Shown here: positions 51,144-60,909 of the stretch, one piece after another | Layout: each line of letters begins with the position of its first letter | Position numbering within the stretch: position 1 is the stretch's first letter | DNA from: Streptomyces sp. NBC_01260 | Lineage (GTDB): Bacteria > Actinomycetota > Actinomycetes > Streptomycetales > Streptomycetaceae | Reading direction: 5' to 3' | Assembly: GCF_036226405.1 (NCBI RefSeq) | Contig: NZ_CP108464.1 | Coordinates: 3,968,001 to 4,032,000, forward strand | DNA length: 64,000 nucleotides | Notes under the pieces: generated by a model | What the model saw: the letters and a program-made list of their open reading frames with translations, nothing else | The model's database searches: none | What the model was told of the DNA's origin: nothing | Made by a program: the position numbers and the translations under genes

Positions 51144-52055
51144 TCAGGCCGCTACGAGATAGGAAAAGACCGATTCGAGGGATTCGTCGGACGGCGAAAC
51201 GGTCAGCAGCCGGATGCCCTGCTCGCGTGCCACCTTCGGCAGCAGCGTGGTGAAGCGTCCGAAGTCGACCGCCTGGATGCGCAGGGCCTTCTCGCTCAGG
51301 TCCACTTCGATGCCGGCTGTCGACGGGTCGGCGATGAGCGCGGCAGCGAGCGCGCGGTCGTCGCTGGACCGTACGAGGTAGCGGTGCGGGCGGTCCGTCA
51401 TCAGCCGGCGGATCTTCCGGAAGTCGCCGGACGCGGCGTGCCGTCCGGCCACGATCACCTCGATGTGCGAGGCGAGTTGCTCGACCTCTTCGAGGATGTG
51501 GGAGGAGAAGAGGACCGTGCGACCCTCCGCTCCCATCCGTCGCAGCAGTTCCATCAGCTGCATCCGCTGGCGCGGGTCCATTCCGTTGAACGGCTCGTCG
51601 AGCAGCAGCACGGACGGGTCGTGGACCAGCGCGGAGGCCATCTTCACGCGCTGGCGCATGCCCTTGCTGTACGTCGAGATCTTGCGGTCCTGCGCGTACT
51701 CCATCTGGACCGTGACCAGCGCGGCTGCCGCCTCGGCGTCGCCGAGACCGTGCAGTTCCGCGTTGGCCACCACGAATTCGCGGCCGGTCAGGAAGTCGTA
51801 CATGCCCTCCCGCTCCGGCACGATGCCGATCTCCCGGTACACGGCTTCGTTGCGCCAGATCGCCTTGCCGTCGAGCGTGACGGTACCCGTGGACGGGGCG
51901 AGGAATCCGGCCATCATGTTGATCAGCGTGGACTTGCCCGCGCCGTTGGGACCCAGCAGACCGGTGACACCCGGCCCCACGGTCATGCTCACGTCGTTGA
52001 CGGCGACCACATTGCCGAACCAGCGGGAGGTGTGGTCGATCTCGATGGTGGTCAC
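51144..52055 (-). CDS. ABC transporter ATP-binding protein
   Basis: A 303-residue ATPase: Walker A LLGPNGAGKSTLI, signature YSKGMRQRVKMA, Walker B VLLLDEPFNGMD, switch His in LFSSHILEEVEQ; the C-terminal 80 residues are an accessory domain. GTG 52055 overlaps the upstream permease stop (GTGA). It probably pairs with the permease at 50.4-51.1 kb. Confidence 0.9.
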   Translation of the reverse strand: MTTIEIDHTSRWFGNVVAVNDVSMTVGPGVTGLLGPNGAGKSTLINMMAGFLAPSTGTVTLDGKAIWRNEAVYREIGIVPEREGMYDFLTGREFVVANAELHGLGDAEAAAALVTVQMEYAQDRKISTYSKGMRQRVKMASALVHDPSVLLLDEPFNGMDPRQRMQLMELLRRMGAEGRTVLFSSHILEEVEQLASHIEVIVAGRHAASGDFRKIRRLMTDRPHRYLVRSSDDRALAAALIADPSTAGIEVDLSEKALRIQAVDFGRFTTLLPKVAREQGIRLLTVSPSDESLESVFSYLVAA

Positions 52056-52960
52056 AGCCCGACCCTCCGGTAGCGGCGCATCAGTACGGCGTACGAGCCG
52101 GCGACGAGCGCGAGAACAACGATCAGATAGACCACTCCGGCACCGGCTCCCGGGCCTTCCCCTCCGGGGAAGGCGGAGGTGGCGCCGAGGAACGCGGTCT
52201 GCACACCGTCGATCAGGGTGATCGGGGAGAAGAGCCCCAGCCACGGGACGGCTCCGGTGGACCCGGTCGACCAGGCGATTCCCTGGACGGTGGAGACCGC
52301 ACCGTAGGAGATGGTGAGTACGGCGATCACGGCAGCGACACCGAAGCCCCGGCGCGGGGTGAGGGCGGCCATCACGAGGCCGAGGCCGGCGAAGAGTACG
52401 GACAGCAGAGCCACCGACACCATTCCCTGGGCGAACCACTTGGTCTGGTCGCCGAAGTCGAACTTCCCCAGCAGTGCGCCCGCGTAGAGGATGACAAGCG
52501 GCACACCGGTGAGGACGAAGAGTGCGGAGGCCATGGCGGCGAACTTGGCGGCGACGTAGTCGCCCCGTTCGATCGGCCGGGAGAAGTACAGCGGCACGCT
52601 CTTGAAACGAAGGTCCCTGGAGACCGACTGCGGTGCCTGCGAGGCGAGGAACAGGCCGATGACCGCCTGGAGATAGACCGCGTACGAGGTGTACTTGACC
52701 GGCAGCTTCGTCGAGTCGGGGATGTTGATGGCCACTGCCACGATGATCGCCGCGACCAGGCACATCACGCCGAACAGCAGCATGGGCAGCACCTTGGACT
52801 TGGCCGAGCGGCCGAGCCCGAAAGTACCGCGCAGGGACTGCGAGTAGAGCGAGCGGCGTGCGTAGGCGCGGCCGAGGCGCGGGCCGTCGTAGGCGCGATA
52901 GCCGATGTTGTGGATCCGGGAGGTCTCGCTCCCGGTCGCGACGCCGGTCTCAGTGCTCAT
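52052..52960 (-). CDS. ABC-2 type permease
   Basis: A 302-residue membrane protein: cytoplasmic N-terminus with RIHNIGYRAYDGPRLGRAYARRSLYSQSLR, a motif I associate with this permease group, then about six helices (VLPMLLFGVMCLVAAIIVAVAI ...). Its ATG at 52958-52960 lies inside the end of the upstream ATPase gene (11-base overlap), so the two are translated together. Confidence 0.85.
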   Translation of the reverse strand: MSTETGVATGSETSRIHNIGYRAYDGPRLGRAYARRSLYSQSLRGTFGLGRSAKSKVLPMLLFGVMCLVAAIIVAVAINIPDSTKLPVKYTSYAVYLQAVIGLFLASQAPQSVSRDLRFKSVPLYFSRPIERGDYVAAKFAAMASALFVLTGVPLVILYAGALLGKFDFGDQTKWFAQGMVSVALLSVLFAGLGLVMAALTPRRGFGVAAVIAVLTISYGAVSTVQGIAWSTGSTGAVPWLGLFSPITLIDGVQTAFLGATSAFPGGEGPGAGAGVVYLIVVLALVAGSYAVLMRRYRRVGL

Positions 52961-53984
52961 CGCTACCGCTCCCCTTCTGCTGTACGGCCCCGGCGGCCAC
53001 GGACGCGGTCTGCGCCGCGGCCTGCGCTGCCGGTGCCTCTTCGGTACGGAAGACCTCGGCGATGTGGTGGCGGCGCTGTTCCATCCGGACGAGGCCGAGC
53101 CCGAGGCCGGCGACGCTGTCGCGGACGATGTCGTACGTCTCCTCGCCGGTCGCCTCGATCAGCAGGATGTGCCCCGCACCCGGGAGCCCCTCCGTGTCCA
53201 GGCCGTCGAAACCCACCAGCTTGATCCCCGTACCCGTGAGGGCGCGGCGCAGCGCGTCGGTGCCGTCGGGGTGGGTGTCGCTGTCGGTGACCTCGACCGC
53301 GAGGGTCGTGGTGGTCTGGGTGAACTCGCTGGTGGAGCTGGAGCGCAGCAGCGCCCCGCCGTCGATGACGACGACGTGGTCGCAGGTGCGTTCCAGTTCG
53401 CCCAGGAGGTGCGAGGTGACCAGGACCGAGATGCCGAAGTCGGTGTGCACCCGCCGGATCAGGCCGAGCATCTCGTCGCGGCCGACCGGGTCCAGCCCGT
53501 TGGTCGGCTCGTCGAGGAGGACCAGCTGCGGGTCGTGGACCAGGGCCTGGGCCAGCTTCACCCGCTGTTTCATGCCGGTCGAGTAGCCCCCGATGGGGCG
53601 GTAGCGCTCCTCGTACAGGCCGACGTGGCGCAGGGTGTCCGCGGTGCGTTCGCGCGCCGCGGTGGGCGGCAGTCCGGACATCCGGGCCATGTGGACGACG
53701 AACTCGGTGGCCGAGACGTCGGGCGGCAGGCAGTCGTGCTCGGGCATGTAGCCGACCCGTTCCCGGATGGCGGCGCCGCTGGTCGAGACATCGAGCCCGA
53801 GCACCGCGGCCCGGCCCTCGGTGGCGGGAGACAGACCCAGCAGGATCTTGATCAACGTGGACTTGCCGGCTCCGTTGGCGCCCACCAGCCCGGTCACACC
53901 GGGGCCGATGTCCAAGGAGAGCCGGTCAAGCGCGGTCACCCGGGGGAACCGCTTGCTCAGGCTTTCGGTCGCAATGACAGTCAC
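52950..53984 (-). CDS. ABC transporter ATP-binding protein
   Basis: A 344-residue ATPase: Walker A LVGANGAGKSTLI, signature YSTGMKQRVKLAQ, Walker B LVLLDEPTNGLDP, switch His in LVTSHLLGELER. The C-terminal tail is Ala/Gln-rich. The start is taken as GTG 53984 (VTVIATESLSKRF); no strong ribosome site is visible, and upstream codons lack family character. First gene of the four-gene leftward ABC operon; upstream to 54262 I see only promoter space for two divergent units and one TTGTCCACA box (54156). Confidence 0.88.
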   Translation of the reverse strand: MTVIATESLSKRFPRVTALDRLSLDIGPGVTGLVGANGAGKSTLIKILLGLSPATEGRAAVLGLDVSTSGAAIRERVGYMPEHDCLPPDVSATEFVVHMARMSGLPPTAARERTADTLRHVGLYEERYRPIGGYSTGMKQRVKLAQALVHDPQLVLLDEPTNGLDPVGRDEMLGLIRRVHTDFGISVLVTSHLLGELERTCDHVVVIDGGALLRSSSTSEFTQTTTTLAVEVTDSDTHPDGTDALRRALTGTGIKLVGFDGLDTEGLPGAGHILLIEATGEETYDIVRDSVAGLGLGLVRMEQRRHHIAEVFRTEEAPAAQAAAQTASVAAGAVQQKGSGSDEH

Positions 53985-54262
53985 GTCATGAACGGTAGTG
54001 GCGCGGGCCACACCCGTCGTCAGACCTGGCGGCTGGATTCTCGTCAGACTCCAGATGTACGGACCCGTAGGGGGACCCCGTGAAGGAGGAGGCCGATGCC
54101 CCGGGACTTCGGGGACACGGCCTGGTCCCGGCGGTCGCGCCGGTGGTCCGCGGAGTTGTCCACAGGTCCCGCACACCCCTTGACGTAGCCGCCGGACATT
54201 GTCACATTCATCAGTGTCACGTTACGGGCACGTACCGCACACGGCAGGGAACGGACGGTGGC

Positions 54263-55114
54263 ATGGCCTCGCGAGTGAACGACGAACGGGCCCCGGAGCT
54301 CAAGGGGTTCAGAGACGTGCAGCGTCTCGCGTACGCCTGCGCGGAAGCGGTCGCCGCCCGTCTGAAGCCGGGGGTGACCGAGCGGGACGCGGCCCGGATG
54401 CAGCGCGAGTGGCTGCGCGAGCGCGGCGTGCGGGACTGGTTCCATCTCCCCTTCGCCTGGTTCGGGGACCGCACGGCGTTCACCGGCTTCAAGGTGCCGC
54501 TGCAGTTCTTCCCGACCAACCGGCAGCTGGAACCGGGGATGCCGTTCATCCTCGACATGGCCCCGGTGTACCGGGGATTCACCGCGGACATCGGCTACTC
54601 CGGCTGCCTGGGGCTGCACCCGCTGCACGACAGGCTGCTCGCCGACCTGGAGGTCCATCGCGAGCTGATCCTGCGCGAAGTGCGCGAGCGGCGCCCGCTG
54701 CGCGAGATCTACGAGGACGTCGAGCGCCTGATGATCAGGCAGGGCTACGCCAATCGGCACCGCGCGTACCCCTTCGGAGTCATCGCCCACAAGGTCGACC
54801 GCGTGGCCGAACGGCGTTGGTCGCCGCACGTGTTCGGGTTCGGCACCCAGTCGCTCAAGGGCCTGCTGAGTGATGCGGTCCACGGACACCGGGACGGCTG
54901 GTCGCCGCTCTGGAGCCCGTACCGCTTCTCCGACCATCCCCCGCAGCCGGGCCTGTGGGCGGTCGAACCCCATCTCGGATTCCGGGGTACCGGCGCGAAG
55001 TTCGAGGAGATCCTGGTCGTCACCGACTCACGGGACCCCGAGCAGAGCGCCTTCTGGCTGGACGACGATCTGCCGCACGTGCGGCGCTGGGCCGAGGAGA
55101 GGGTGGCGGCATGA
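54263..55114 (+). CDS. M24-family metallopeptidase
   Basis: A 283-residue single-domain pita-bread protein. Metal ligands are recognisable: Asp and Asp in FILDMAPVYRGFTADIGYSG, His in PFGVIAHKVD, Glu in LWAVEPHLGF and Glu in AKFEEILVVTD. It lacks the N-terminal domain of aminopeptidase P. It may be a non-canonical aminopeptidase or hydrolase for a small molecule. Its stop overlaps the ATG of the EphD-like gene, so a joint pathway is likely. Confidence 0.85.
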   Translation: MASRVNDERAPELKGFRDVQRLAYACAEAVAARLKPGVTERDAARMQREWLRERGVRDWFHLPFAWFGDRTAFTGFKVPLQFFPTNRQLEPGMPFILDMAPVYRGFTADIGYSGCLGLHPLHDRLLADLEVHRELILREVRERRPLREIYEDVERLMIRQGYANRHRAYPFGVIAHKVDRVAERRWSPHVFGFGTQSLKGLLSDAVHGHRDGWSPLWSPYRFSDHPPQPGLWAVEPHLGFRGTGAKFEEILVVTDSRDPEQSAFWLDDDLPHVRRWAEERVAA

Positions 55115-56892
55115 GTCTGCGGGATCTGCCGGGGGCGCGCGAGCGCCGGGTGGCCACGGGCGGTATCGAGCTGTGCGTCGTCGAGCTGGGCGAGGCGACG
55201 CGTCCGACGATCGTGCTCGTGCACGGCTACCCGGACAGCAAGGAGGTCTGGACGCAGGTCGCCCGGCAACTGGCCGAGCAGTGGCACGTCGTGCTGTACG
55301 ACGTACGCGGTCACGGCAGTTCGACGGCGCCCGTTCCGCTGCGCGGCGGTTTCACCCTGGAGAAGCTGACCGACGACTTCCTGGCCGTCGTCGACGCGGT
55401 GAGCCCGGACCGGCCCGTGCATGTGGTCGGGCACGACTGGGGCTCGGTCCAGGCCTGGGAGTTCGCGACGGTCAGCCGCACCGAGGGCCGCATCGCCTCC
55501 TTCACCTCGATGTCCGGCCCCTCCCTGGACCACTTCGGACACTGGATCAAGCAGCGGGTGGCCCGGCCCACCCCGCGCCGGGTCGGCCAGTTGCTGGGCC
55601 AGGGCGCCAAGTCCTGGTACGTGTACATGCTGCATACGCCGGTCCTGCCGGAGCTCGCCTGGCGCGGCCCGCTCGGCAAGCGGTGGCCCGGCATCCTGGA
55701 GCGGCTGGAGAAGGTGCCGCCGGGCGACTACCCGACGGCGTCCCTGCCCGACGACGCGGCGCACGGGGCCTGGCTCTACCGCGACAACGTCCGGACCCGG
55801 CTGCGCAGGCCCCGCGCCGACGCCTACGCGCATGTGCCGGTCCAGCTGATCACGCCGACCGGTGACATCTTCCTGTCGGAGCAGCTCTATGACGACCTTG
55901 AGTCATGGGTACCGCAGTTGACCCGCCGCACACTGCCGGCCAAGCACTGGGTACCACGCACCAGGCCGGACCAGCTGGCTTCCTGGATCGCTGAGTTCGC
56001 CGCCGCCAACGAGGCGGCTCCGCAGGGCGGCATCCCGGTGCGGGACACCGCGCCGAAGGGTGCGCACGCGGACCGGTTCGGCGGCCAGCTCGTCCTGGTG
56101 ACGGGCGCGGCAGGCGGCATCGGCCGGGCCACCGCCTTCGCCTTCGCGGAGGCGGGCGCCCGGGTGGTGGCCGTGGACCGGGATGCGGACGGTGCGGCCC
56201 GAACGGCGGAACTGGCCCGGCTGATCGGCGCCCCGGCCGCCTGGGCGGAGACGGTCGACGTCAGCGACGAACAGGCCATGGAGAAGCTCGCCGAGAAGGT
56301 CGCCGCCGAATACGGGATCGTCGACGTGCTGGTCAACAACGCGGGGATCGGGCTGTCCGGCTCGTTCCTGGAGACGACCGCCGAGGACTGGAGACACGTC
56401 CTCGACGTCAATCTCTGGGGTGTCATCCACGGCTGTCGGCTCTTCGGCAAGCAGATGGCCGAGCGCGGGCAGGGTGGTCACATCGTCAACACGGCTTCCG
56501 CTGCGGCGTATCAGCCCTCGCGCGCGCTTCCGGCGTACAGCACGTCGAAGGCCGCCGTGCTGATGCTCAGCGAATGCCTGCGCGCCGAGTTCGCCGAGAA
56601 GTCGATCGGGGTCAGCGCGGTCTGTCCCGGCATCGTCAACACGAACATCACCGCGACCACCCATTTCGCCGGGACCGACGCGGCACAGGAGCAGCGGCTG
56701 CGGAAACGGACGAGCAAGCTGTACGGAGTCCGCAACTACCCGCCGGAGAAGGTCGCCGAGGCGATCCTGCGGGCGGTCGTCCGCAACCAGGCCGTCGTCC
56801 CGGTGACGCCGGAGTCCCATGCCGCACGGTTCCTGTCCCGGCTCAGCCCCGGGACGCTGCGCGGCATCGCCCGGCTGAAGCCGCCGCTGTGA
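55111..56892 (+). CDS. ephD: Alpha/beta-hydrolase - short-chain dehydrogenase fusion, EphD-like
   Basis: A 593-residue two-domain protein, about the length I recall for mycobacterial EphD. Domain 1 (about 1-300) is an epoxide-hydrolase-type alpha/beta-hydrolase with VLVHGYPDSKEVW and nucleophile elbow VVGHDWGSVQAW (Asp nucleophile). Domain 2 (about 320-593) is a short-chain dehydrogenase with VTGAAGGIGRATAF, LVNNAGIGLSG, and the catalytic Ser/Tyr/Lys region ASAAAYQPSRALPAYSTSKAAV. The enzyme could open an epoxide and oxidise the product. It is coupled to a MerR gene downstream (GTGA). Confidence 0.9.
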   Translation: MSLRDLPGARERRVATGGIELCVVELGEATRPTIVLVHGYPDSKEVWTQVARQLAEQWHVVLYDVRGHGSSTAPVPLRGGFTLEKLTDDFLAVVDAVSPDRPVHVVGHDWGSVQAWEFATVSRTEGRIASFTSMSGPSLDHFGHWIKQRVARPTPRRVGQLLGQGAKSWYVYMLHTPVLPELAWRGPLGKRWPGILERLEKVPPGDYPTASLPDDAAHGAWLYRDNVRTRLRRPRADAYAHVPVQLITPTGDIFLSEQLYDDLESWVPQLTRRTLPAKHWVPRTRPDQLASWIAEFAAANEAAPQGGIPVRDTAPKGAHADRFGGQLVLVTGAAGGIGRATAFAFAEAGARVVAVDRDADGAARTAELARLIGAPAAWAETVDVSDEQAMEKLAEKVAAEYGIVDVLVNNAGIGLSGSFLETTAEDWRHVLDVNLWGVIHGCRLFGKQMAERGQGGHIVNTASAAAYQPSRALPAYSTSKAAVLMLSECLRAEFAEKSIGVSAVCPGIVNTNITATTHFAGTDAAQEQRLRKRTSKLYGVRNYPPEKVAEAILRAVVRNQAVVPVTPESHAARFLSRLSPGTLRGIARLKPPL

Positions 56893-57857
56893 GCGGCCCC
56901 GGGCCTTCGGCCGGCCGGGCGGCCGCGGAGTACCGGATCGAGGACCTGGCACATGCCAGCGGTGCCACGGTCCGCACGATCCGCGCCTACCAGGACCGCG
57001 GGCTGCTGCCGACCCCGGAGCGGCGGGGCCGGGCCAATGTGTACCGGGACACCCATCTCGCCCGGCTCCGGCAGATCGCCGATCTGCTCGACCGCGGCTA
57101 CACGCTGGCCAGCATCAAGGAGTTGCTGGAGGCGTGGGACACGGGCCGCGGCCTCGGCGGGGTGCTCGGGCTCGTCGCCGAGGTGCACGGACCGTGGACC
57201 GACGAACGGGCGGACCGGATCACCCGGGCCGAGCTGGACGTGAAGTTCGGCGGCACTCCTGACGAGCAGGCCGTTGCCGAGGCGGTGGACCTCGGCGTGC
57301 TCGAACGGATCCCCGGACGGGACGACGCATTCCTCGTGCCGAGCCCCCAAGAGCTTTCGGTCGCGGTGGAGTTGTACGCGGCCGGCGTTCCGCTCAGCGC
57401 AATCTCCGGGCATCTGAGGGAGCTTCGGGGCCAGGTCGAGCAGATAGCCTCCCGTTTCCTGGAGTTCACCACGGAGCATGTTTTCGCCCGCTATCTCGGT
57501 CATCGGCCTCCGACGGACGCGGACGCGGCCGAGGCCGCCTCAATGGTCCGCAAACTCCGCCCGCTCGCCCAGCAGACGGTGGACGCCGAACTCGCTCGGG
57601 CAATGCGGACGCTCGCCACCCGTCACCTGGAGCACCACCTCACCGCCGAGGAACCCTTCACCGCGGGCAGTGCGGCGCGTCCGCCGGTACCGGTAGCCCT
57701 TCCGTCCGGGACAATCACTGCCGTGGAGCGGCTGGTTGGCCGCGGGCACGTCTCGGCCTTCGTCGCAGCGGCCACTGAACGTGAGGTACAAGCAAGAACA
57801 TTGGACACACTTGCCTCATCTCACGCCAATGCTCAGCAAATTGACCAAATAGGTTAA
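56889..57857 (+). CDS. MerR-family transcriptional regulator
   Basis: A 322-residue protein: winged helix YRIEDLAHASGATVRTIRAYQDRGLLPTPERRGRANVYRDTHLARLRQIADLLDRGYTLASIKELLEAWDTG, followed by a long C-terminal domain (about 230 residues) without Cys metal ligands. It probably senses an organic ligand, perhaps a substrate of the EphD-like enzyme with which it is coupled. A dense set of DnaA boxes starts 13 bases after its stop. Confidence 0.88.
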   Translation: MSGPGPSAGRAAAEYRIEDLAHASGATVRTIRAYQDRGLLPTPERRGRANVYRDTHLARLRQIADLLDRGYTLASIKELLEAWDTGRGLGGVLGLVAEVHGPWTDERADRITRAELDVKFGGTPDEQAVAEAVDLGVLERIPGRDDAFLVPSPQELSVAVELYAAGVPLSAISGHLRELRGQVEQIASRFLEFTTEHVFARYLGHRPPTDADAAEAASMVRKLRPLAQQTVDAELARAMRTLATRHLEHHLTAEEPFTAGSAARPPVPVALPSGTITAVERLVGRGHVSAFVAAATEREVQARTLDTLASSHANAQQIDQIG

Positions 57858-57869
57858 ATGGCAAGCCAC

Positions 57870-57936
57870 TTGTCCACAGAATCGTCAAATTCCCTGTGGA
57901 TAACTCGAGTTGGCTGTGGATCAAACCTGTGGACAA
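57870..57936. promoter_or_regulatory. Dense cluster of four DnaA boxes
   Basis: In 67 bases: TTGTCCACA at 57870-57878 (plus), TTATCCACA at 57895-57903 (minus), TGATCCACA at 57915-57923 (minus), TTGTCCACA at 57928-57936 (minus). The site is intergenic and AT-richer than its surroundings. The order and closeness suggest a high-affinity DnaA titration or regulatory site. Confidence 0.8.
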
Positions 57937-57985
57937 GAATTACCCGGCGAACGCCGCTACGCCGAAGCCGGCTTCGGCTCCCCCG

Positions 57986-58570
57986 GATCGGCGAGGCGCC
58001 CGTCGAGCCGGTTCGTCACCCGAACGTCGTCAACTGCTTCTCCGCCTCCAGGGCAGGGCTGCCGGGAGAACGCGTCGGCTTCGCGATCGGTGACCCCCGG
58101 CAGGGCGGCGCGCTTGCCTCCTTCCTCTCCCACTCGTTCCTGCACGCCTCCCAGTTGCCCCCGCCGGCGCCGGCCACGACACTGCACGGAGGGAGCCTTG
58201 ACGAGGTCACCCGCGACGCGATCACCCCGCACTACCGCCGCAGGCGGGAGTTGGTGGACGAGCTGCTCGCCGAGCAGCTGCCACCGGCCCTCGGCTGGCG
58301 GAGCCACTCCGGGGCCGGGGGATGTTCTCCTGGGTGTGGATCGACCACGAGTGGTTCGACGACATCGAGCTGTACCGGCGGCTGACGGAGAAACGGGTGT
58401 TCGTCGTCCACGGGCGCCACTTCTTCGTCGACGCCCCCTCCGCGCCGCTGCCGAACGGCCACGTCACACGCTGCTTCCGGATGAGTCCCAGCGCGCCGGA
58501 GAAGACCCTCATCGACGAGATCTCGCTGGTCGCGGAGGCTCTGAAGGAGATGCGCGCGGCGGCACGGTGA
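57986..58570 (+). pseudogene. avtA: Decayed aminotransferase gene (valine-pyruvate type), 5'-truncated and frameshifted
   Basis: The first part (to about 58310) reads HPNVVNCFSASRAGLPGERVGFAIGD ... FLSHSFLHASQLPPPAP ... RRRRELVDELLAEQLPPALGWRSHSGAGG in one frame. The second part, in another frame from 58322, reads MFSWVWIDHEWFDDIELYRRLTEKRVFVVHGRHFFVDAP ... ALKEMRAAAR. Both match the C-terminal half of class I aminotransferases of the AvtA type. One missing G in the run at about 58316-58320 would restore the frame, but the first 240 or so residues, with the cofactor lysine region, are absent. Product unlikely to be active. Confidence 0.75.
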
Positions 58571-58711
58571 AGCACCGTCCGTACGGCAGCGCGGTTTGGG
58601 AGGACCCACTCGGTGAGCCGCCAGACTCGCTGAGCCACCACGTGTACGGGCCCCCGGCCGCGAGTCCGACCGGGGCTTCGAGTCCCTCCGCCGGGACGGG
58701 ACCGCCGCGGG

Positions 58712-59614
58712 TCAGCCCAGTTGGCGAACGGCCTCCGTCGCGATGCGCTCGAAGACGGCTTCGTCCGCGGCGAAGTCGGAGTCGGGGATCGGCCAGTGGA
58801 CCACGATCTCGGTGAACCCGGTCTCGCGCTGCCGGCCCGCGAAGTCCACGAAGGCGTCCACCGAGTCGAGCATCGTGGAGCGGTCCGGGGTGAACGCGGT
58901 GAGCAGGACCTTGTCCAGCTCGGCCACATCCCGCCCGATCGTCCCGCACGCAGCCCCGAGCCTCGCGACCTGGCCGCGCAGCGCCTCGTCCGACTGCTCC
59001 GGCGTGCCCTCCTCGTAGAGCTTGGGATCGCCCGTGGTCACCCACGCCTGCCCGTACCGCGCGGCGAGCCTGAGCCCGCGCGGGCCGGTCGCGGCGACGG
59101 CGAAGGGCAGCCGGGGCCGCTGCACACAGCCCGGGATGTTCCGCGCCTCGACGGCCGAGTAGAAGTCCCCCTCCTGCGTCACCGCGTCCTCGGTGAGCAG
59201 CCGGTCGAGCAGCGGCACGAACTCGCCGAAGCGGTCGGCGCGTTCACGCGGCGTCCACGCCTCCTGCCCCAGCGCCGTCGCGTCGAAGCCGTTCCCGCCC
59301 GCGCCGACCCCCAGCGTGATCCGCCCACCGGAGATGTCGTCGAGGGAGATCAGCTCCTTCGCGAGCGTCACCGGATGCCGGAAATTCGGGGAGGTGACGA
59401 GGGTTCCCAGGCGCAGGCGGGTGGTCGCCGCCGCGGCGGCGGTGAGGGTGGGCAGAGCACCGAACCAAGGGCCTTCGCGGAAGGTGCGCCAGGAGAGGTG
59501 GTCGTACGTGTACGCCGCGTGGAAGCCGAGCTCCTCGGCACGCTGCCACTTCGCCCGGCCTCCCCCGTGCCAGCGGTCGACAGGCAGGATCACGGTGCTC
59601 AGGCGCAGACTCAT
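58712..59614 (-). CDS. LLM-class F420-dependent oxidoreductase
   Basis: A 300-residue luciferase-like monooxygenase-fold protein: [91 protein letters not shown] is characteristic of F420-dependent members. The substrate is unknown. ATG 59612-59614. Its stop is convergent to the decayed aminotransferase gene 140 bases away. Confidence 0.88.
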   Translation of the reverse strand: MSLRLSTVILPVDRWHGGGRAKWQRAEELGFHAAYTYDHLSWRTFREGPWFGALPTLTAAAAATTRLRLGTLVTSPNFRHPVTLAKELISLDDISGGRITLGVGAGGNGFDATALGQEAWTPRERADRFGEFVPLLDRLLTEDAVTQEGDFYSAVEARNIPGCVQRPRLPFAVAATGPRGLRLAARYGQAWVTTGDPKLYEEGTPEQSDEALRGQVARLGAACGTIGRDVAELDKVLLTAFTPDRSTMLDSVDAFVDFAGRQRETGFTEIVVHWPIPDSDFAADEAVFERIATEAVRQLG

Positions 59615-59674
59615 GCCCCGAGCCTACGTCCCGCCGCTCTGTCGTCCGAGGCCACCCGTCCAGCCGCGGTACCG

Positions 59675-59750
59675 GCGCGGAGCCGGTGGCCCCGGTGGTG
59701 GGCGCGGTGGTGGCGCGGAGCCGGTGACCCCGGTGGTGGGCGCGGTGGTG
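59675..59750. repeat. 38-bp tandem duplication
   Basis: Two copies (59675-59712, 59713-59750) differ at one base. They lie between the oxidoreductase start and the convergent end of the next gene, and are rich in GGTGGTGGGCGCGG. Confidence 0.8.
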
Positions 59751-59754
59751 GCGC

Positions 59755-60648
59755 TCACTTCCTGGCGTCGGTATCCGGGATCCGGGGTACGGGCGGACGC
59801 CTCATCCACCGGTTCACGTCTGCGTAGGCCGGGGCCTCCTCCACGAACCCGAAGGTCCCGTGGTCGAGCACCTCACGGGCTGCCCGGACGAATCCGCCCA
59901 GCGCCGCCCGGGACAGAGTCGAACCGAGGCTGATCCGGCGCACCCCGCAGGCCGCGAGCGCGGCCACGTCCAACGTCGGCTGCCCGCTCCCCGCGAGGAC
60001 GTTGACCGGCCGCCCGACCGAGGTGCACACGGCGCGCACGGCCTCGGCCGACGGCAGTCCGGGCGCGTAGAGGACGTCGGCGCCCGCTTCCTCGTAGGCC
60101 CGCAGACGACGGATCGTGTCGTCGAGGTCGGGGCGCCCGTAAAGGAAGTTCTCCGCGCGTGCGGTGACGGTGAACGGGAAGGGCAGGCCGCGGGCGGCCT
60201 CCACCGCCGCCGCCGGCCTGTCCACCGCCTCCGCGAGCGGACGGACCGGATCGCCCGGCCGTCCCGTCGCGTCCTCGACCGAGCCGCCCACCAGTCCCGC
60301 GTCCGCCGCCGCGCGAATGGTCTCGGCGACGCCCTCCGGGGTCCCGGCGAATCCGCTCTCCAGATCGGCGGAGACCGGCAGCGGCGTCGCGGCAACGATC
60401 TCGCGGGCGTTCGCGAGCACCATGTCGCGGGCCAGCAGACCGGCGCCGTCCGGCACACCGAGGGTGGCGGCGAGACCGGCGCTGGTCGTCGCGAGCGCCG
60501 GGAAGCCGAGCCCGGCCAGAATCAGGGCGGTGCCCGCGTTCCACGGGTTGGGGATCACGAAGGGTTCAGGTCCGTTGTGCAGGTCCCGGAACGCGGCGCC
60601 CCTGGAACGCAGTTCGCTCACAGACAGTGGCACTTTGAGTCTCCCCAT
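59755..60648 (-). CDS. Isocitrate lyase/PEP mutase-family protein
   Basis: A 297-residue TIM-barrel: [75 protein letters not shown] (metal-binding DxE region), and [35 protein letters not shown]. It is related to phosphonomutases and carboxyvinyl-carboxyphosphonate lyases. The catalytic Cys motif of isocitrate lyase is absent, so it is probably a lyase on another C-C bond. ATG 60648 was chosen over longer frames, which are Arg/Ala-rich; GAGGAG is 12 bases upstream. Confidence 0.82.
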   Translation of the reverse strand: MGRLKVPLSVSELRSRGAAFRDLHNGPEPFVIPNPWNAGTALILAGLGFPALATTSAGLAATLGVPDGAGLLARDMVLANAREIVAATPLPVSADLESGFAGTPEGVAETIRAAADAGLVGGSVEDATGRPGDPVRPLAEAVDRPAAAVEAARGLPFPFTVTARAENFLYGRPDLDDTIRRLRAYEEAGADVLYAPGLPSAEAVRAVCTSVGRPVNVLAGSGQPTLDVAALAACGVRRISLGSTLSRAALGGFVRAAREVLDHGTFGFVEEAPAYADVNRWMRRPPVPRIPDTDARK

Positions 60649-60909
60649 CAGGTACGCGGATCTCCTCGGCGGGACGTCCCGCCGACGCGCGGCACGGGCG
60701 CCGTCACCGACCGATGAAATCAGCACATCGGCCGGCCGGCGGGCAGGTCCGGTAAGCAGCCGTGCCAGCGTCCGGCAGGCAATCCCCGGTCGCGACGCAG
60801 GTGAATCCGTCGGCATATGCCAGCGGAATGTTCCCCTGTTCAGAAGCGCGCGTACTCAGATGTGCGCCCCTGCGCACGCCCGTGCACCCCGGTACGCGAG
60901 AATGGAGCG

